A stretch of DNA of 64,000 nt, from NCBI GenBank assembly GCA_963720675.1, contig CAVRGH010000005.1:310001-374000 (forward strand), read 5' to 3'. Shown here one piece after another: positions 17,359-25,426 of the stretch (position 1 is the stretch's first letter; each line of letters begins with the position of its first letter). This DNA comes from JALHSW01 sp963720675. Lineage in GTDB: Bacteria; Actinomycetota; Acidimicrobiia; IMCC26256; PALSA-555. The position numbers and the translations under genes were made by a program. Under the pieces are notes generated by a model. It saw only the letters and a list, made by a program, of their open reading frames with translations. It did not search any database and was not told where the DNA came from.

Positions 17359-18543
17359 ATGGCCGCACCAGATCGCACGCCCGTCATCGTGGGCATCGGG
17401 TTGTCCGACTACCCGAAGGCCCCCGACCTCGACGGCGTCCAGCACCACGTCCTCGCCGCGCAGCGCGCGCTGAAGGACTCGGGCGTCCCGAAGTCCGAGC
17501 TCGACGGCTACGTCAACGCCGGCGGCGGTGGCGGGATGATGATCGACGACGCGGTCACGATGGCGGAGTACCTCCGCATCGATCACCGGTACATCGACGG
17601 CACGATGACCGGTGGCTCGTCGTTCGAGTTCCACGTCCAGCACCTCGCCAGCGCGATCCGCGACGGCGTGTGCGACACCGCGCTCGTCACCTACGGATCC
17701 GACCAGCTCTCTCGGATGGGTCGCAGCCTGGGTACGGGCGGCTTCCAGCGGGCCGGTCAGCGCGTCGGCGGTCCGGTCCAGTACGAGGTGCCCTACGGCA
17801 ACTCGCTCGTCGGGTCGTACGCGATGCACGCGCAGCGCCACATGCACGAGTTCGGCACCACGTCCGAGCAGCTCGCCGAGATCGCCGTCGGGGTCCGCGA
17901 GTTCGCCTCGCTCAACCCCCACGCGATCTACCGCGACCCGATCACGGTGGACGACGTCGTCACGAGCCGGATGGTTGCTGACCCGCTCCACAAGCTCGAC
18001 TGCTGCGCGATCACCGACGGCGGCGGCGCGTTCATCATGACGACGGCCGAGCGAGCGAAGGACCTTCCGAACCCGCCGGTGTACGTGCTCGGCGCGGCCG
18101 GTGCGCAGACCCACTGGAACGTCTCCCAGCAGACCGACTTCACGTCGTCGGCCGGCGCGCTGGCCGGGCCCATCGCGTTCGAGCAGGCGGGCCTGACCCA
18201 CGACGACGTCGACATGTTGATGTTCTACGACTCGTTCACGATCACGTGTCTGATCCTGCTCGAGAGCATCGGGTTCGTGCCCAAGGGCGAAGGCGGACCG
18301 TTCGTCGCCGAGGGGCACCTCAAGCGGGGTGGCAAGTGGCCGCTCAACACCGACGGGGGCGGGCTGTCGTCGTGCCACCCCGGCATGCGCGGCATCTTCT
18401 TGATCATCGAATCGGTCCGGCAGCTGCGCGGCCAGGGCGGTGAGGCCCAGGTCCCCGACTGCAACGTCGCGCTCGCGGCGGGCTCCGGCGGCTGGCTCAG
18501 CTGCATCGGGGTCGCCATCCTCGGGAAGGACGCACCCGCATGA
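17359..18543 (+). CDS. Thiolase-like lipid-transfer protein (Ltp2/SCP2-thiolase type), N-terminal Cys replaced
   Basis: A thiolase-fold protein of 394 residues in the SCP2/Ltp group. The usual N-terminal nucleophile Cys is replaced: the segment reads GTMTGGSSFEFHVQ. A tyrosine stands in MFYDSFTITCLILLE, where Ltp2-type aldolases have LYDAFT, and the C-terminal His region reads SSCHPGMRG. In mycobacteria Ltp2 with a DUF35 partner is the retro-aldolase that removes the last sterol side-chain carbons. Here a DUF35 gene follows directly with a 4-base overlap, which supports the same kind of complex. A C-C lyase role is inferred; a simple thiolase role looks unlikely. Confidence 0.88.
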   Translation: MAAPDRTPVIVGIGLSDYPKAPDLDGVQHHVLAAQRALKDSGVPKSELDGYVNAGGGGGMMIDDAVTMAEYLRIDHRYIDGTMTGGSSFEFHVQHLASAIRDGVCDTALVTYGSDQLSRMGRSLGTGGFQRAGQRVGGPVQYEVPYGNSLVGSYAMHAQRHMHEFGTTSEQLAEIAVGVREFASLNPHAIYRDPITVDDVVTSRMVADPLHKLDCCAITDGGGAFIMTTAERAKDLPNPPVYVLGAAGAQTHWNVSQQTDFTSSAGALAGPIAFEQAGLTHDDVDMLMFYDSFTITCLILLESIGFVPKGEGGPFVAEGHLKRGGKWPLNTDGGGLSSCHPGMRGIFLIIESVRQLRGQGGEAQVPDCNVALAAGSGGWLSCIGVAILGKDAPA

Positions 18544-18998
18544 CCCCTCCATCCAACGGGCGCACGACGACGCACGAGGTCAAGACGGTCGAGGAGTGGT
18601 CCAAGCCGCTCCCCAAGCCCGATTTCGTGAACGGGGAGTACTGGCAGGCGGCGGCCGACGGTCGTCTCCTGGTCCAGGAGTGCCCCGCGTGCGGGCATCG
18701 CCAGTGGTACCCGCGCGCGCTGTGCACGGCGTGCGGCGCGGACCCGGACTGGCTCGAGTGCTCTGGTCGCGGCACCGTCCACACGTTCACGGTCATCCGC
18801 CAGTTCGGCATGAAGCCGTTCCGTGACGCCCTGCCGTACGTGATCGCGATGATCGACCTCGAGGAGGGCCCGCGCGTCTTCGGCGACGTCACCGACTGCG
18901 ATGTCGACGAGGTCACGATCGGGATGCCGGTCGAGGTCTGGTTCACGAAGGCGGCCGACGACGTCGGTGTCGCGAGCTGGCGCCCCGCGTCCGGTTGA
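18540..18998 (+). CDS. DUF35 (zinc ribbon plus OB-fold) partner of the thiolase-like protein
   Basis: A 152-residue protein. The rubredoxin-like zinc ribbon has CPAC and CTAC (about residues 50-67), followed by an OB-fold with the typical GTVHTFTVIRQFGMKPF and PYVIAMIDLEEGPRVFGDV. DUF35 proteins bind thiolase-like enzymes and are needed for their activity, as in the Ltp2-ChsH2 complex. The ATG overlaps the stop of the thiolase-like gene, so the two are translated together in equal amounts. The N-terminal 40 residues (EEWSKPLPKPDFVNGEYW) are the helix that packs on the thiolase in known complexes. Confidence 0.9.
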   Translation: MTPPSNGRTTTHEVKTVEEWSKPLPKPDFVNGEYWQAAADGRLLVQECPACGHRQWYPRALCTACGADPDWLECSGRGTVHTFTVIRQFGMKPFRDALPYVIAMIDLEEGPRVFGDVTDCDVDEVTIGMPVEVWFTKAADDVGVASWRPASG

Positions 18999-19067
18999 GC
19001 CCTCAGGGCGCGGTAGCGTCGTCCCGGCCGCCGGGCGGCAGTCACCCCCTCGAACGGAGTCGACAAG

Positions 19068-19464
19068 ATGCGCAAGATCGCAGCAGTGCTCATGACCGTT
19101 GGACTGGTGCTCGGCGCGGTGGCGCTCGCTGCGCCCGCGGGTGCGAGCGCGCCGGCCAAGACGTCGAAGCAGTGCAAGGCGTTCAAGAAGTTCGACCTTC
19201 CGGCGCTCAACGGCTCCACGACCAAGAAGAAGAGCGCGGCCACGGCGAAGCAGCTCCGCAAGATCGCACGTGCGTCGTCCGGGAAGACGAAGTCCGCCGC
19301 CAACACCCTCGCGAAGTCGTTCGCGAGCTACGCCGAACAGCGGTGACGCCGGCGACCTCGTGGATGCGGCGAACGTCACGGCCCTCGGGACCCTCTCGCT
19401 CGCGGCGCTGAAGTGCATCGGGACCAGCATCACGCTGCCCGACATCACCCTGCCCGGCAGCTGA
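19068..19464 (+). CDS. Small secreted Lys/Ala-rich protein, frameshifted as read
   Basis: The N-terminus (MRKIAAVLMTVGLVLGAVAL) is a clear Sec signal peptide with a cleavage site around APAGASA. The mature part is rich in Lys, Ala and Ser and has a single Cys in KQCKAFKKF. As read it stops at 19346 after YAEQR. The next frame continues without a stop with GDAGDLVDAANVTALGTLSLAALKC, so one extra base near 19338 probably splits a protein of about 131 residues. I recognise no family. It sits alone between the DUF35 gene and a convergent thioesterase. Confidence 0.6.
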
Positions 19465-19467
19465 CCG

Positions 19468-20124
19468 TCAGCGGGGGCGCTGCCCGTCCTTCGGTGCGAT
19501 GAACACGATCGCGGCTTCGGCGAGCAGCTCACCCTCGCACGACGCGGTGCCCCACACGTGGATCTTCCGGCCCTCGACCCGGTCGACGCCGGCCTCGTAG
19601 TCGATCCGCTTCCGCAGCGGTGTGGGGCGGAGCATCTTCACGGTGAGCGTGCCGGTGAAGCCGGCCGAGCCGGAGAGCGTCTGCGCGGTCCCGAGGAGGT
19701 CGTCGAACGCCGCGGCCACGAACCCTCCGTGCACGTGACCGATCGGTCCTTCGTACGCGGGGGAGTACGTCGCCGACCCGACGAGGCGATCCTCGCGGTA
19801 CTCCCACTGCAACGGTGCTGCGAGCGGGTTGGATCGCCCGGCGATGCCACTGCGCTCGAGGAGGGCCCCGTCGTCACCGCCCACGCCTCCGAGCCCACCC
19901 TTGGCGTGCAGGCTCGGGAGTGGCTCGAGCTGATCCGCGACCGCGCGCACCGACTCGGTGGCCGCGCGCACCGCGTCGAGATCGGCCTCCGCCACGTCGA
20001 CGTGCGCCGTGAGCTCGATGAGCCGCTTCACCTCACGGACGAGCGCGTGCTTCGCGGCTCGGGGCGCGTTCTCGACCGGATCGTGCCCGTCGTAGGTGGA
20101 ACGGGCTTCGGGGGGCAGTGGCAC
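19468..20124 (-). CDS. PaaI-like hotdog thioesterase
   Basis: A 218-residue protein. The C-terminal hotdog domain contains GPIGHVHGGFVAAAFDDLLG, the PaaI-type active-site helix, and FTGTLTVKMLRPTPLRKRIDYEAGV. The N-terminal part (about 85 residues) is a helical extension of the same kind as in the thioesterase at 9619-10290, so these are two paralogues. GTG 20124 is the likely start (MPLPPEARSTYDG). The stop abuts the end of the small secreted protein on the other strand. Probable role: hydrolysis of a medium or polycyclic acyl-CoA. Confidence 0.83.
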   Translation of the reverse strand: MPLPPEARSTYDGHDPVENAPRAAKHALVREVKRLIELTAHVDVAEADLDAVRAATESVRAVADQLEPLPSLHAKGGLGGVGGDDGALLERSGIAGRSNPLAAPLQWEYREDRLVGSATYSPAYEGPIGHVHGGFVAAAFDDLLGTAQTLSGSAGFTGTLTVKMLRPTPLRKRIDYEAGVDRVEGRKIHVWGTASCEGELLAEAAIVFIAPKDGQRPR

Positions 20125-20167
20125 GGGGAGCCAGCCTAGGGCCGCGTCCCGAGGCCGAGCCCGAGCC

Positions 20168-20797
20168 TCACGAGCGCAGCCAGGTCTCCCGTGCGAGCAC
20201 ACGCCAGCCGGCACCTCGCTCGAGGAAGAGGCGCACGTCGTCGGCGACGACCTGCTTCCCGGCGTCGGAGTCGTAGAACCGTGCGCGCAGGTCGGCGACC
20301 GTGCGGAAGTGCAGCTCCGCGATGCCGTCGGCGTCGGGGGCGCCCGGAGTGATCGGCTCGATGACCACGTTCTGCACGTAGCGCCAGAGGGCCGGGTGAT
20401 GCACCCTGGCGATGGGCCAGTGGACCTCGCCCCAGTGCCGGGCCATCTCGCCGCGGCTGAGCCCCGGTGCGGCGCGTACGAAGGAGATGCGCACCACGCC
20501 CGGCGATTCCGTTCCGTCGGGCCAGTCGCGCGCGTACTCGATGCGCACGCGCTCGTCGACGAGGTACGCGTCGACCTCGGCGCCCGGGAACCACCCCGCG
20601 ACGGTGGCCGCGTCCGGTGCGTGGTCGAGCCAGGCCGTGGCGAGCGCGGTGACCTCGGGCGGGTGCTCGGCCGGCTCGTCCGCACACGGCACGTGCACGG
20701 CGAAGGCCAGCACCGACGCGTCGTCGGGCGCGCGGTCGGTCGAGCACGGGCCCCGCACGACACACACGACCTTCTGGGCGCTCGAGCGATCGGTCAT
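20168..20797 (-). CDS. EthD-domain-containing protein
   Basis: A 209-residue protein made of two ferredoxin-like halves. The second half has the EthD pattern RISFVRAAPGLSRGEMARHWGEVHWPIARVHHPALWRYVQN. EthD proteins accompany monooxygenases or act as small dimeric lyases; the reaction here is unknown. The start is ATG 20797 (MTDRSSAQKVVCVVRG). It is followed on the minus strand by the thioesterase gene and preceded by an SDR gene ending at 20820, so it may be part of one transcript with them. Confidence 0.75.
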   Translation of the reverse strand: MTDRSSAQKVVCVVRGPCSTDRAPDDASVLAFAVHVPCADEPAEHPPEVTALATAWLDHAPDAATVAGWFPGAEVDAYLVDERVRIEYARDWPDGTESPGVVRISFVRAAPGLSRGEMARHWGEVHWPIARVHHPALWRYVQNVVIEPITPGAPDADGIAELHFRTVADLRARFYDSDAGKQVVADDVRLFLERGAGWRVLARETWLRS

Positions 20798-20819
20798 GCC
20801 GTTCCCTGGGCGCGCCGCG

Positions 20820-21557
20820 TCAGCCCAGGACGGTCGCGATGTCGACCGGTCGGACGCCGGCCTCCTTCGTGATGGTCTGTACCGCGCCGCTGTCGTCGCG
20901 TGCCAACAGCGCAGCGACCGCGGCTGCGACCTCGGACGGGTCGAGCATCGACCGTTGCTGGCCGGCCATCTCGGCCTTCTGGCGCTCGGTCACCATCGGT
21001 GTGTCGATCCCGCCGGGACAGATGGCGTGCACGCGTACGCCGGCGCGACCGAGCTGGGGTGCGACGCTCGTGACGAGCCCGATGACGCCGTGCTTCGTCG
21101 CCGAGTACACGGGGTCGCCCCCGTACGGGAGGAGCCCCGCGACCGAGGCCGTGGCGACGATCGAACCCCCGCCCGAGGCGATGATCGCCGGTGCGAGCGC
21201 GTGGATGCCGAACAGCACCCCGAAGAGGTTCACGCCCACCATGGTCCGGGCTCGGTGGACACTGGTGTCGAGGAACCGCTCGGGCTGCGGCGCGGCGAGG
21301 ATCCCGGCGTTCAGGTGGGCGAGATGCACACCGTTATCACCCCGGAGCTCGGTGGCCAGCACGCTCCATGCGTCGGCGTCGCTGACGTCGAGGTGGACGA
21401 ACCGACCGCCGACCTGGCGAGCGATCGCGTCGCCCCCCTCGTCGATGTCGACGGCGATCACGTGCGCACCGTCCTCGGAGAGTCGCCGCGCGCTCGCCGC
21501 GCCCACCCCCGACGCCGCCCCCGTCACGACCGCGGTCTTCCCGTCGAACTGACCCAT
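20820..21557 (-). CDS. SDR family oxidoreductase
   Basis: A 245-residue classical SDR with TGAASGVGAAS at the N-terminus, DVSDAD at the adenine-binding Asp region, NAGIL, and the catalytic YSATK. The conserved tail with ICPGGIDTPM is present. The enzyme probably oxidises a hydroxyl group with NAD. ATG 21557 is chosen because it gives the canonical MGQFDGKTAVVTGAAS. The following gene on the minus strand encodes an EthD protein, and the SDR at 21568-22374 lies immediately upstream (10 bases), so this is an SDR-SDR pair in one unit. Confidence 0.9.
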   Translation of the reverse strand: MGQFDGKTAVVTGAASGVGAASARRLSEDGAHVIAVDIDEGGDAIARQVGGRFVHLDVSDADAWSVLATELRGDNGVHLAHLNAGILAAPQPERFLDTSVHRARTMVGVNLFGVLFGIHALAPAIIASGGGSIVATASVAGLLPYGGDPVYSATKHGVIGLVTSVAPQLGRAGVRVHAICPGGIDTPMVTERQKAEMAGQQRSMLDPSEVAAAVAALLARDDSGAVQTITKEAGVRPVDIATVLG

Positions 21558-21567
21558 CGCGCGGACG

Positions 21568-22374
21568 CTACTCCGGTCGGCGCGTCGGTCGGTTCCGGGA
21601 CAGGTGAGCGCCGTTGTCCGCGAGGACGAACTGGCCCGTGACGCCGCGCCCGAGATCGGACGCCAGGGCGACGGCGACACGGGCGAGATCGTCGGGCTCG
21701 TTCATGCGTTGCAGCGGGATCGATGCCGTGAGCGCGTCGATGTACTCGTCGCTCAGCGCCGCGCGCACCTCGGTCGTGAGCGTGGTCCCCGGGGCGATCG
21801 CGTTCACCCGGATCCCGTGGGGTCCGAGCTCGGCGGCAAGGGTCTGGCTCAAGTGGTTCACGCCGGCCTTCGCTGCGCCGTACGCGGCGAGATCGAGGGC
21901 GGGGCGGGTGGTCTCGCCCGAGGTGACGTTCAGGATCACGCCCCCGGTTCCGGCCGCGACCATGGCGCGTGCCTCCGCGCGGCAACACGCGGCCGTGAGC
22001 AGCAGGTTCTGGGCGACCACGTCGCGCACGTGGTCGTCGTCCTGCTCGAGGAACGGCGCCGGCATCCGCCCGCCCAGCATCCCCACGTTGTTCACCGCGA
22101 CGTCGAGACCGCCGAGGGCTCCCCGCGTCTGGTCGACCAGGTGCGCCGCCGCGCCGTCGGCGCGGAGGTCGACCACGACCTCCGCCGCGGTGGCGGTGCC
22201 GCCACCGTCGAGCCCACGGATTGCATCACCCGTCGCCCGGAGGCCGGCCGCGTCCTTGTCCGCGATGGCGACCTCGCACCCCGCGCGCGCGAACCAGGTG
22301 GCGATCGCCCGTCCGATGCCGGCGCCCGCGCCGGTGACGAGCGCGCGGCGACCGTCGAGCCCGAGGTCGATCAA
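21568..22374 (-). CDS. SDR family oxidoreductase
   Basis: A 268-residue classical SDR. Cofactor loop TGAGAGIGRA, VNNVGML at the NNAG position, active-site serine in NVTSGETTR and the catalytic YGAAK pair. It overlaps the end of the zinc alcohol dehydrogenase gene by 4 bases (22371-22374), so the dehydrogenase and this SDR are translationally coupled. Probable role: 3-hydroxyacyl-CoA or cyclic alcohol dehydrogenase. Substrate not readable. Confidence 0.9.
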   Translation of the reverse strand: MIDLGLDGRRALVTGAGAGIGRAIATWFARAGCEVAIADKDAAGLRATGDAIRGLDGGGTATAAEVVVDLRADGAAAHLVDQTRGALGGLDVAVNNVGMLGGRMPAPFLEQDDDHVRDVVAQNLLLTAACCRAEARAMVAAGTGGVILNVTSGETTRPALDLAAYGAAKAGVNHLSQTLAAELGPHGIRVNAIAPGTTLTTEVRAALSDEYIDALTASIPLQRMNEPDDLARVAVALASDLGRGVTGQFVLADNGAHLSRNRPTRRPE

Positions 22375-23308
22375 CTCCCGACCTCGAGGACGACCTTGAT
22401 CGCGCCCGAGGCCCGGTCGGCCGCGACGCGGAACGCCTCCGCGGCGTCGTCGAGCGGGAAGCGGTGGGTGACCAGGGTCGCGGCGATCTCGGGATCGCCC
22501 GCAAGCAGCGCGGCCGCGTCGCCGAGGTCGGTGCCGTGCTCATGGCTGCCGTACGTGAACGACCACCGGAAGCCCAGCTCCTGCATCGCCGCAGCGAACC
22601 CGGGCATCGGGACCGGGTCCCACGGGGTGGACAGGAACAGGACGAGCCCGCCCGGCCGGCAGAGCTCGACCGCGGTCGCCAGTGCGGACTCGGTGCCTGC
22701 GCACTCGAGCACCACGTCGTACTCGCCTCGCGTGGTCCCGGCACCGAGCCGCTCACCGGCGGCGCGCTGGGCGTCGTGGCGCGCGACGAGGCCCACCTCG
22801 CCGGCGAGGGGCGCGCGGCCGCGACCGCGGCGAGTCCGATGCTTCCGGCGCCGACGACCGCCACGCGTTCGCCGCCCGTGATGCCGGCGAGCCGCACGCC
22901 GTGCGTCGCGACACCGAGCGGTTCGACCAGGCATGCATCGTCGACGCCGAGCCCGTCGGGGAGCGGGACGAGCGACGCCGGCCGGGCGCGCACCGCGTCG
23001 GCCATGCCTCCGTCGGCGCCGACCCCGAGCACGCGCTGCGCGCCGGTACGGCAGCGGTGTGCAGCACCTCCGAGGCACTGGTCGCACTCGCCGCACGGGA
23101 CGTTCGGATCGACCGTGACCGCGGTGCCGTCCTCGGTCAGCCCGGCGAACTCATGTCCCAGCGTGTGGGGCAGGGGTCCGAAGCCCGCGAGGTGCAGGTC
23201 CGAGCCACAGATGCTCGCGCTCCGGATGCGCAGCAGCTCGCCGTCACCTTCGGGTTCGGGGACGTCGGCCACCTCGATGCCCCGCTCGGTGTTGCGGACG
23301 CCGCGCAC
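22371..23308 (-). CDS. Zinc-dependent alcohol dehydrogenase (MDR family), frameshifted as read
   Basis: Medium-chain dehydrogenase of about 312 residues. The catalytic zinc ligand is in ASICGSDLHLAGFG, then GHEFAG. The structural zinc lobe is CGECDQCLGGAAHRC. The nucleotide site is VVGAGSIGLAAVAAA. Directly after that, near 22815, the frame changes: the rest (LAGEVGLVARHDAQRAAGERLGAG... VLEVGS) is in another frame. GTG 23308 is the start (VRGVRNTERGIEV). It is the first gene of a minus-strand unit with two SDR genes, the EthD gene and a thioesterase. The divergent PhyH gene starts about 70 bases away. Confidence 0.86.
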
Positions 23309-23377
23309 CTCAGGCGCCGGTCGTTGCTCGAAGTGTCATGATCCCCCCGGCTCGCGAGTGTACGGGGGGTGCGCCGG

Positions 23378-24253
23378 ATGGGCGATGGGACGAACGTCGG
23401 CGGACCACTGGCGGACGCGCAGCGCGAGTCGTGGGCGACCCGGGGCTACTTCGTCCTCCCGCGGTTCGTGGACGCTGCGACCTGCGCCGCGATGCACGAG
23501 CGCGCGGTCGAGCTGTGCCGCAAGGATGCGGCCGGCGAGTCGATCCGGCATTCACTCGTCGATCCCGAGCGCAACCCGTGGGTGGACGCACGCGAGCCCG
23601 AGGACCGGGTCTCGAAGGTGTTCATCCTCCACGACTGGGATCCGGTGTTCGGGCCGTTCACGCGTGACCCGCGCCTGGTCGCGGTGCTCGGTGAGCTGCT
23701 CGGCCCCGACATCGACTGCTTCCTCTCACAGTTCATCTTCAAGAACCCGGGGGCCATCGGGCAGCCGTGGCACCAGGACTCCCTCTACTTCCCGTTCGAG
23801 CCGGCCGACCAGGTGGGCATCTGGCTCGCGGTGACGGCAGCCACGGCGACGAACGGGCCGTTGTCCGTGCTCCCCGGTTCGCATCGTGAGCCGGTGCACG
23901 CGCACGTCGCCGACCAGCGGCCCGACGCGAACCTCGGGTACACCGAGATCGTCGACATGGACTTCTCTGGTGCCGAACGCGTGCTGATGGACGCGGGTGA
24001 TCTCCTGGTCTTCGACAGCCATCTGATGCACTGCTCGTCGGACAACGTGTCCGACGGCCGACGCGCGGCGATGGTGTATCACTACGCACGCGCCGGCACC
24101 GTCGACCACACGTACGCACGTCTCCGCGAACAGCAGGACGCGATGGGTGAGATGCCCGACGACGTGAAGGCCGCGGCCACTGCCGGCGACGCGGAGTCGC
24201 CGTACCACTGGATGCCGGTGCGCCGCAGCGGCGACGTGGTCGAAGCAACATGA
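23378..24253 (+). CDS. Phytanoyl-CoA dioxygenase (PhyH) family Fe(II)/2-oxoglutarate enzyme
   Basis: A 291-residue PhyH-type dioxygenase. The iron facial triad is visible: His132 and Asp134 in PWHQDSLYFPF and His218 in DSHLMHCSSDN. An arginine follows in SDGRRAAMVYH for 2-oxoglutarate. PhyH hydroxylates the alpha carbon of phytanoyl-CoA; bacterial relatives hydroxylate many small molecules. ATG 23378 is chosen; GTG 23369 is also in frame. It is followed after a repeat-filled spacer by a zinc alcohol dehydrogenase gene, which could oxidise the alcohol it makes. That link is an inference from order. Confidence 0.88.
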   Translation: MGDGTNVGGPLADAQRESWATRGYFVLPRFVDAATCAAMHERAVELCRKDAAGESIRHSLVDPERNPWVDAREPEDRVSKVFILHDWDPVFGPFTRDPRLVAVLGELLGPDIDCFLSQFIFKNPGAIGQPWHQDSLYFPFEPADQVGIWLAVTAATATNGPLSVLPGSHREPVHAHVADQRPDANLGYTEIVDMDFSGAERVLMDAGDLLVFDSHLMHCSSDNVSDGRRAAMVYHYARAGTVDHTYARLREQQDAMGEMPDDVKAAATAGDAESPYHWMPVRRSGDVVEAT

Positions 24254-24275
24254 CGGCGGCGGCGGGATCGAGGCC

Positions 24276-24311
24276 GGATGCCTGATCGAGCCGGGATGCC
24301 TGATCGAGCCG
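24276..24311. repeat. Two tandem 18-bp repeats before a start codon
   Basis: GGATGCCTGATCGAGCCG occurs at 24276-24293 and 24294-24311, followed by a short partial copy (GGAGGATGG). It lies in the 77-base spacer between the PhyH stop and the alcohol dehydrogenase ATG at 24331. Each copy contains an ATG. It adds to the set of spacer repeats seen in this window. Confidence 0.88.
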
Positions 24312-24330
24312 GGAGGATGGAGGCCAGCTG

Positions 24331-25426
24331 ATGGGACCGACGATTCGGGCCGGGGTGTTCGCCGGCGACGGGACGTGGGACGTGCGCGAGCTGCCGGCTC
24401 CCGAGCCACCGGCCGGCGGCGCGGTGCTCCAGGTCGAGGCGGTGGGTCTCTGCGGGAGCGACCTCGCCCAGCTGCACGGTGGGATCGGTGTGCCGGGTGA
24501 GACGTTCCCGGTGGTGCCCGGTCACGAGATCGTCGGGCGCATCCACGCGATCACGCCGGAGGCGGCCGGCGCGTGGGGCGTCGCCGAAGGCGACCGCGTC
24601 TGCGTCGACGAGATCCTGCGCTGCGGAGCATGTGCGGCGTGCCGCTCCGGCGATCCGGAGTGCTCGGGCATGCACGTGTACGGCTACACGCTCGGGCTCG
24701 AGCGCGACAGTGGCTGCTGGGGTGGGTACGCGGAGCGCATGGCGCTGCTCCCGGGCACCAACGTGCACACGCTGCCCGCCGACGTCGCCGCCCGAGGAGC
24801 TCACGATGTTCGAGCCGCTCGCGAACGCGGTGTACTGGGTCGAGCGCGCCGGCGTGCAGCTCGGCGACACCGTCGTGGTGCAGGGACCGGGCCACCAGGG
24901 ACTCGCCTGCCTCGTCGCGGCGCGAGCCGCGGGCGCATCGACCGTGGTCGTGACGGGGACGAGTGGCGATGCCGCCCGACTCGACGCCGCGCGGGCGCTC
25001 GGCGCCGACGCGACGATCGACGTCGAGGCCGAGGACCCGGTCGCCCGCCTCGGTGAGCTCACCGGCGGCCGGATGGCCGATGTCGTGATGGACCTCGCGG
25101 CGGTGGCGACCGCGACGGTCCCGCTTGCCGTGTCCCTCGTCCGCAACCGCGGCACGGTGCTGCTCGCGGGGTTGAAGCACTTCCAGCCGGTCGAAGGGCT
25201 GATCACCGACCTGATCGTGCTGCGCCAGCTCACCTTGGTGGGCGGGGCGGGCTTCACTCCCGCCTCGATGCGTGTCGCGGTCGACCTGGTCGCGTCCGAC
25301 CGCTTCGATCGGTCGGTCCTCGTCGGGGACGTCGTCACCCTCGACACCCTCGACGAGGGCATCGCCCTCCTCGCGAGGTCACTCCCGGGAAGGGACTCGG
25401 TCCACGTCTCCCTGGTGCACGGCTAG
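24331..25426 (+). CDS. Zinc-dependent alcohol dehydrogenase (MDR family), frameshifted as read
   Basis: Medium-chain dehydrogenase of about 364 residues, starting MGPTIRAGVFAGDGTWDV. Catalytic zinc: VGLCGSDLAQLHG and PGHEIVG. Structural zinc: CGACAACRSGDPEC. Nucleotide site: VVQGPGHQGLACLVAARAAG. A frameshift near 24793 (one extra base in the run after PADVA) splits the zinc domain from the NAD domain, which begins PEELTMFEPLANAV. It lies directly behind the PhyH gene on the same strand and converges with the Rieske oxygenase gene (4-base overlap of the ends). Substrate unknown. Confidence 0.87.

Noticed and set aside
19461..19473. GCTGAC-C-GTCAGC as another copy of the palindrome family
   Set aside because: It lies across the stop codons of two convergent genes and has a 1-base spacer instead of three, so it does not fit the family in position or layout.
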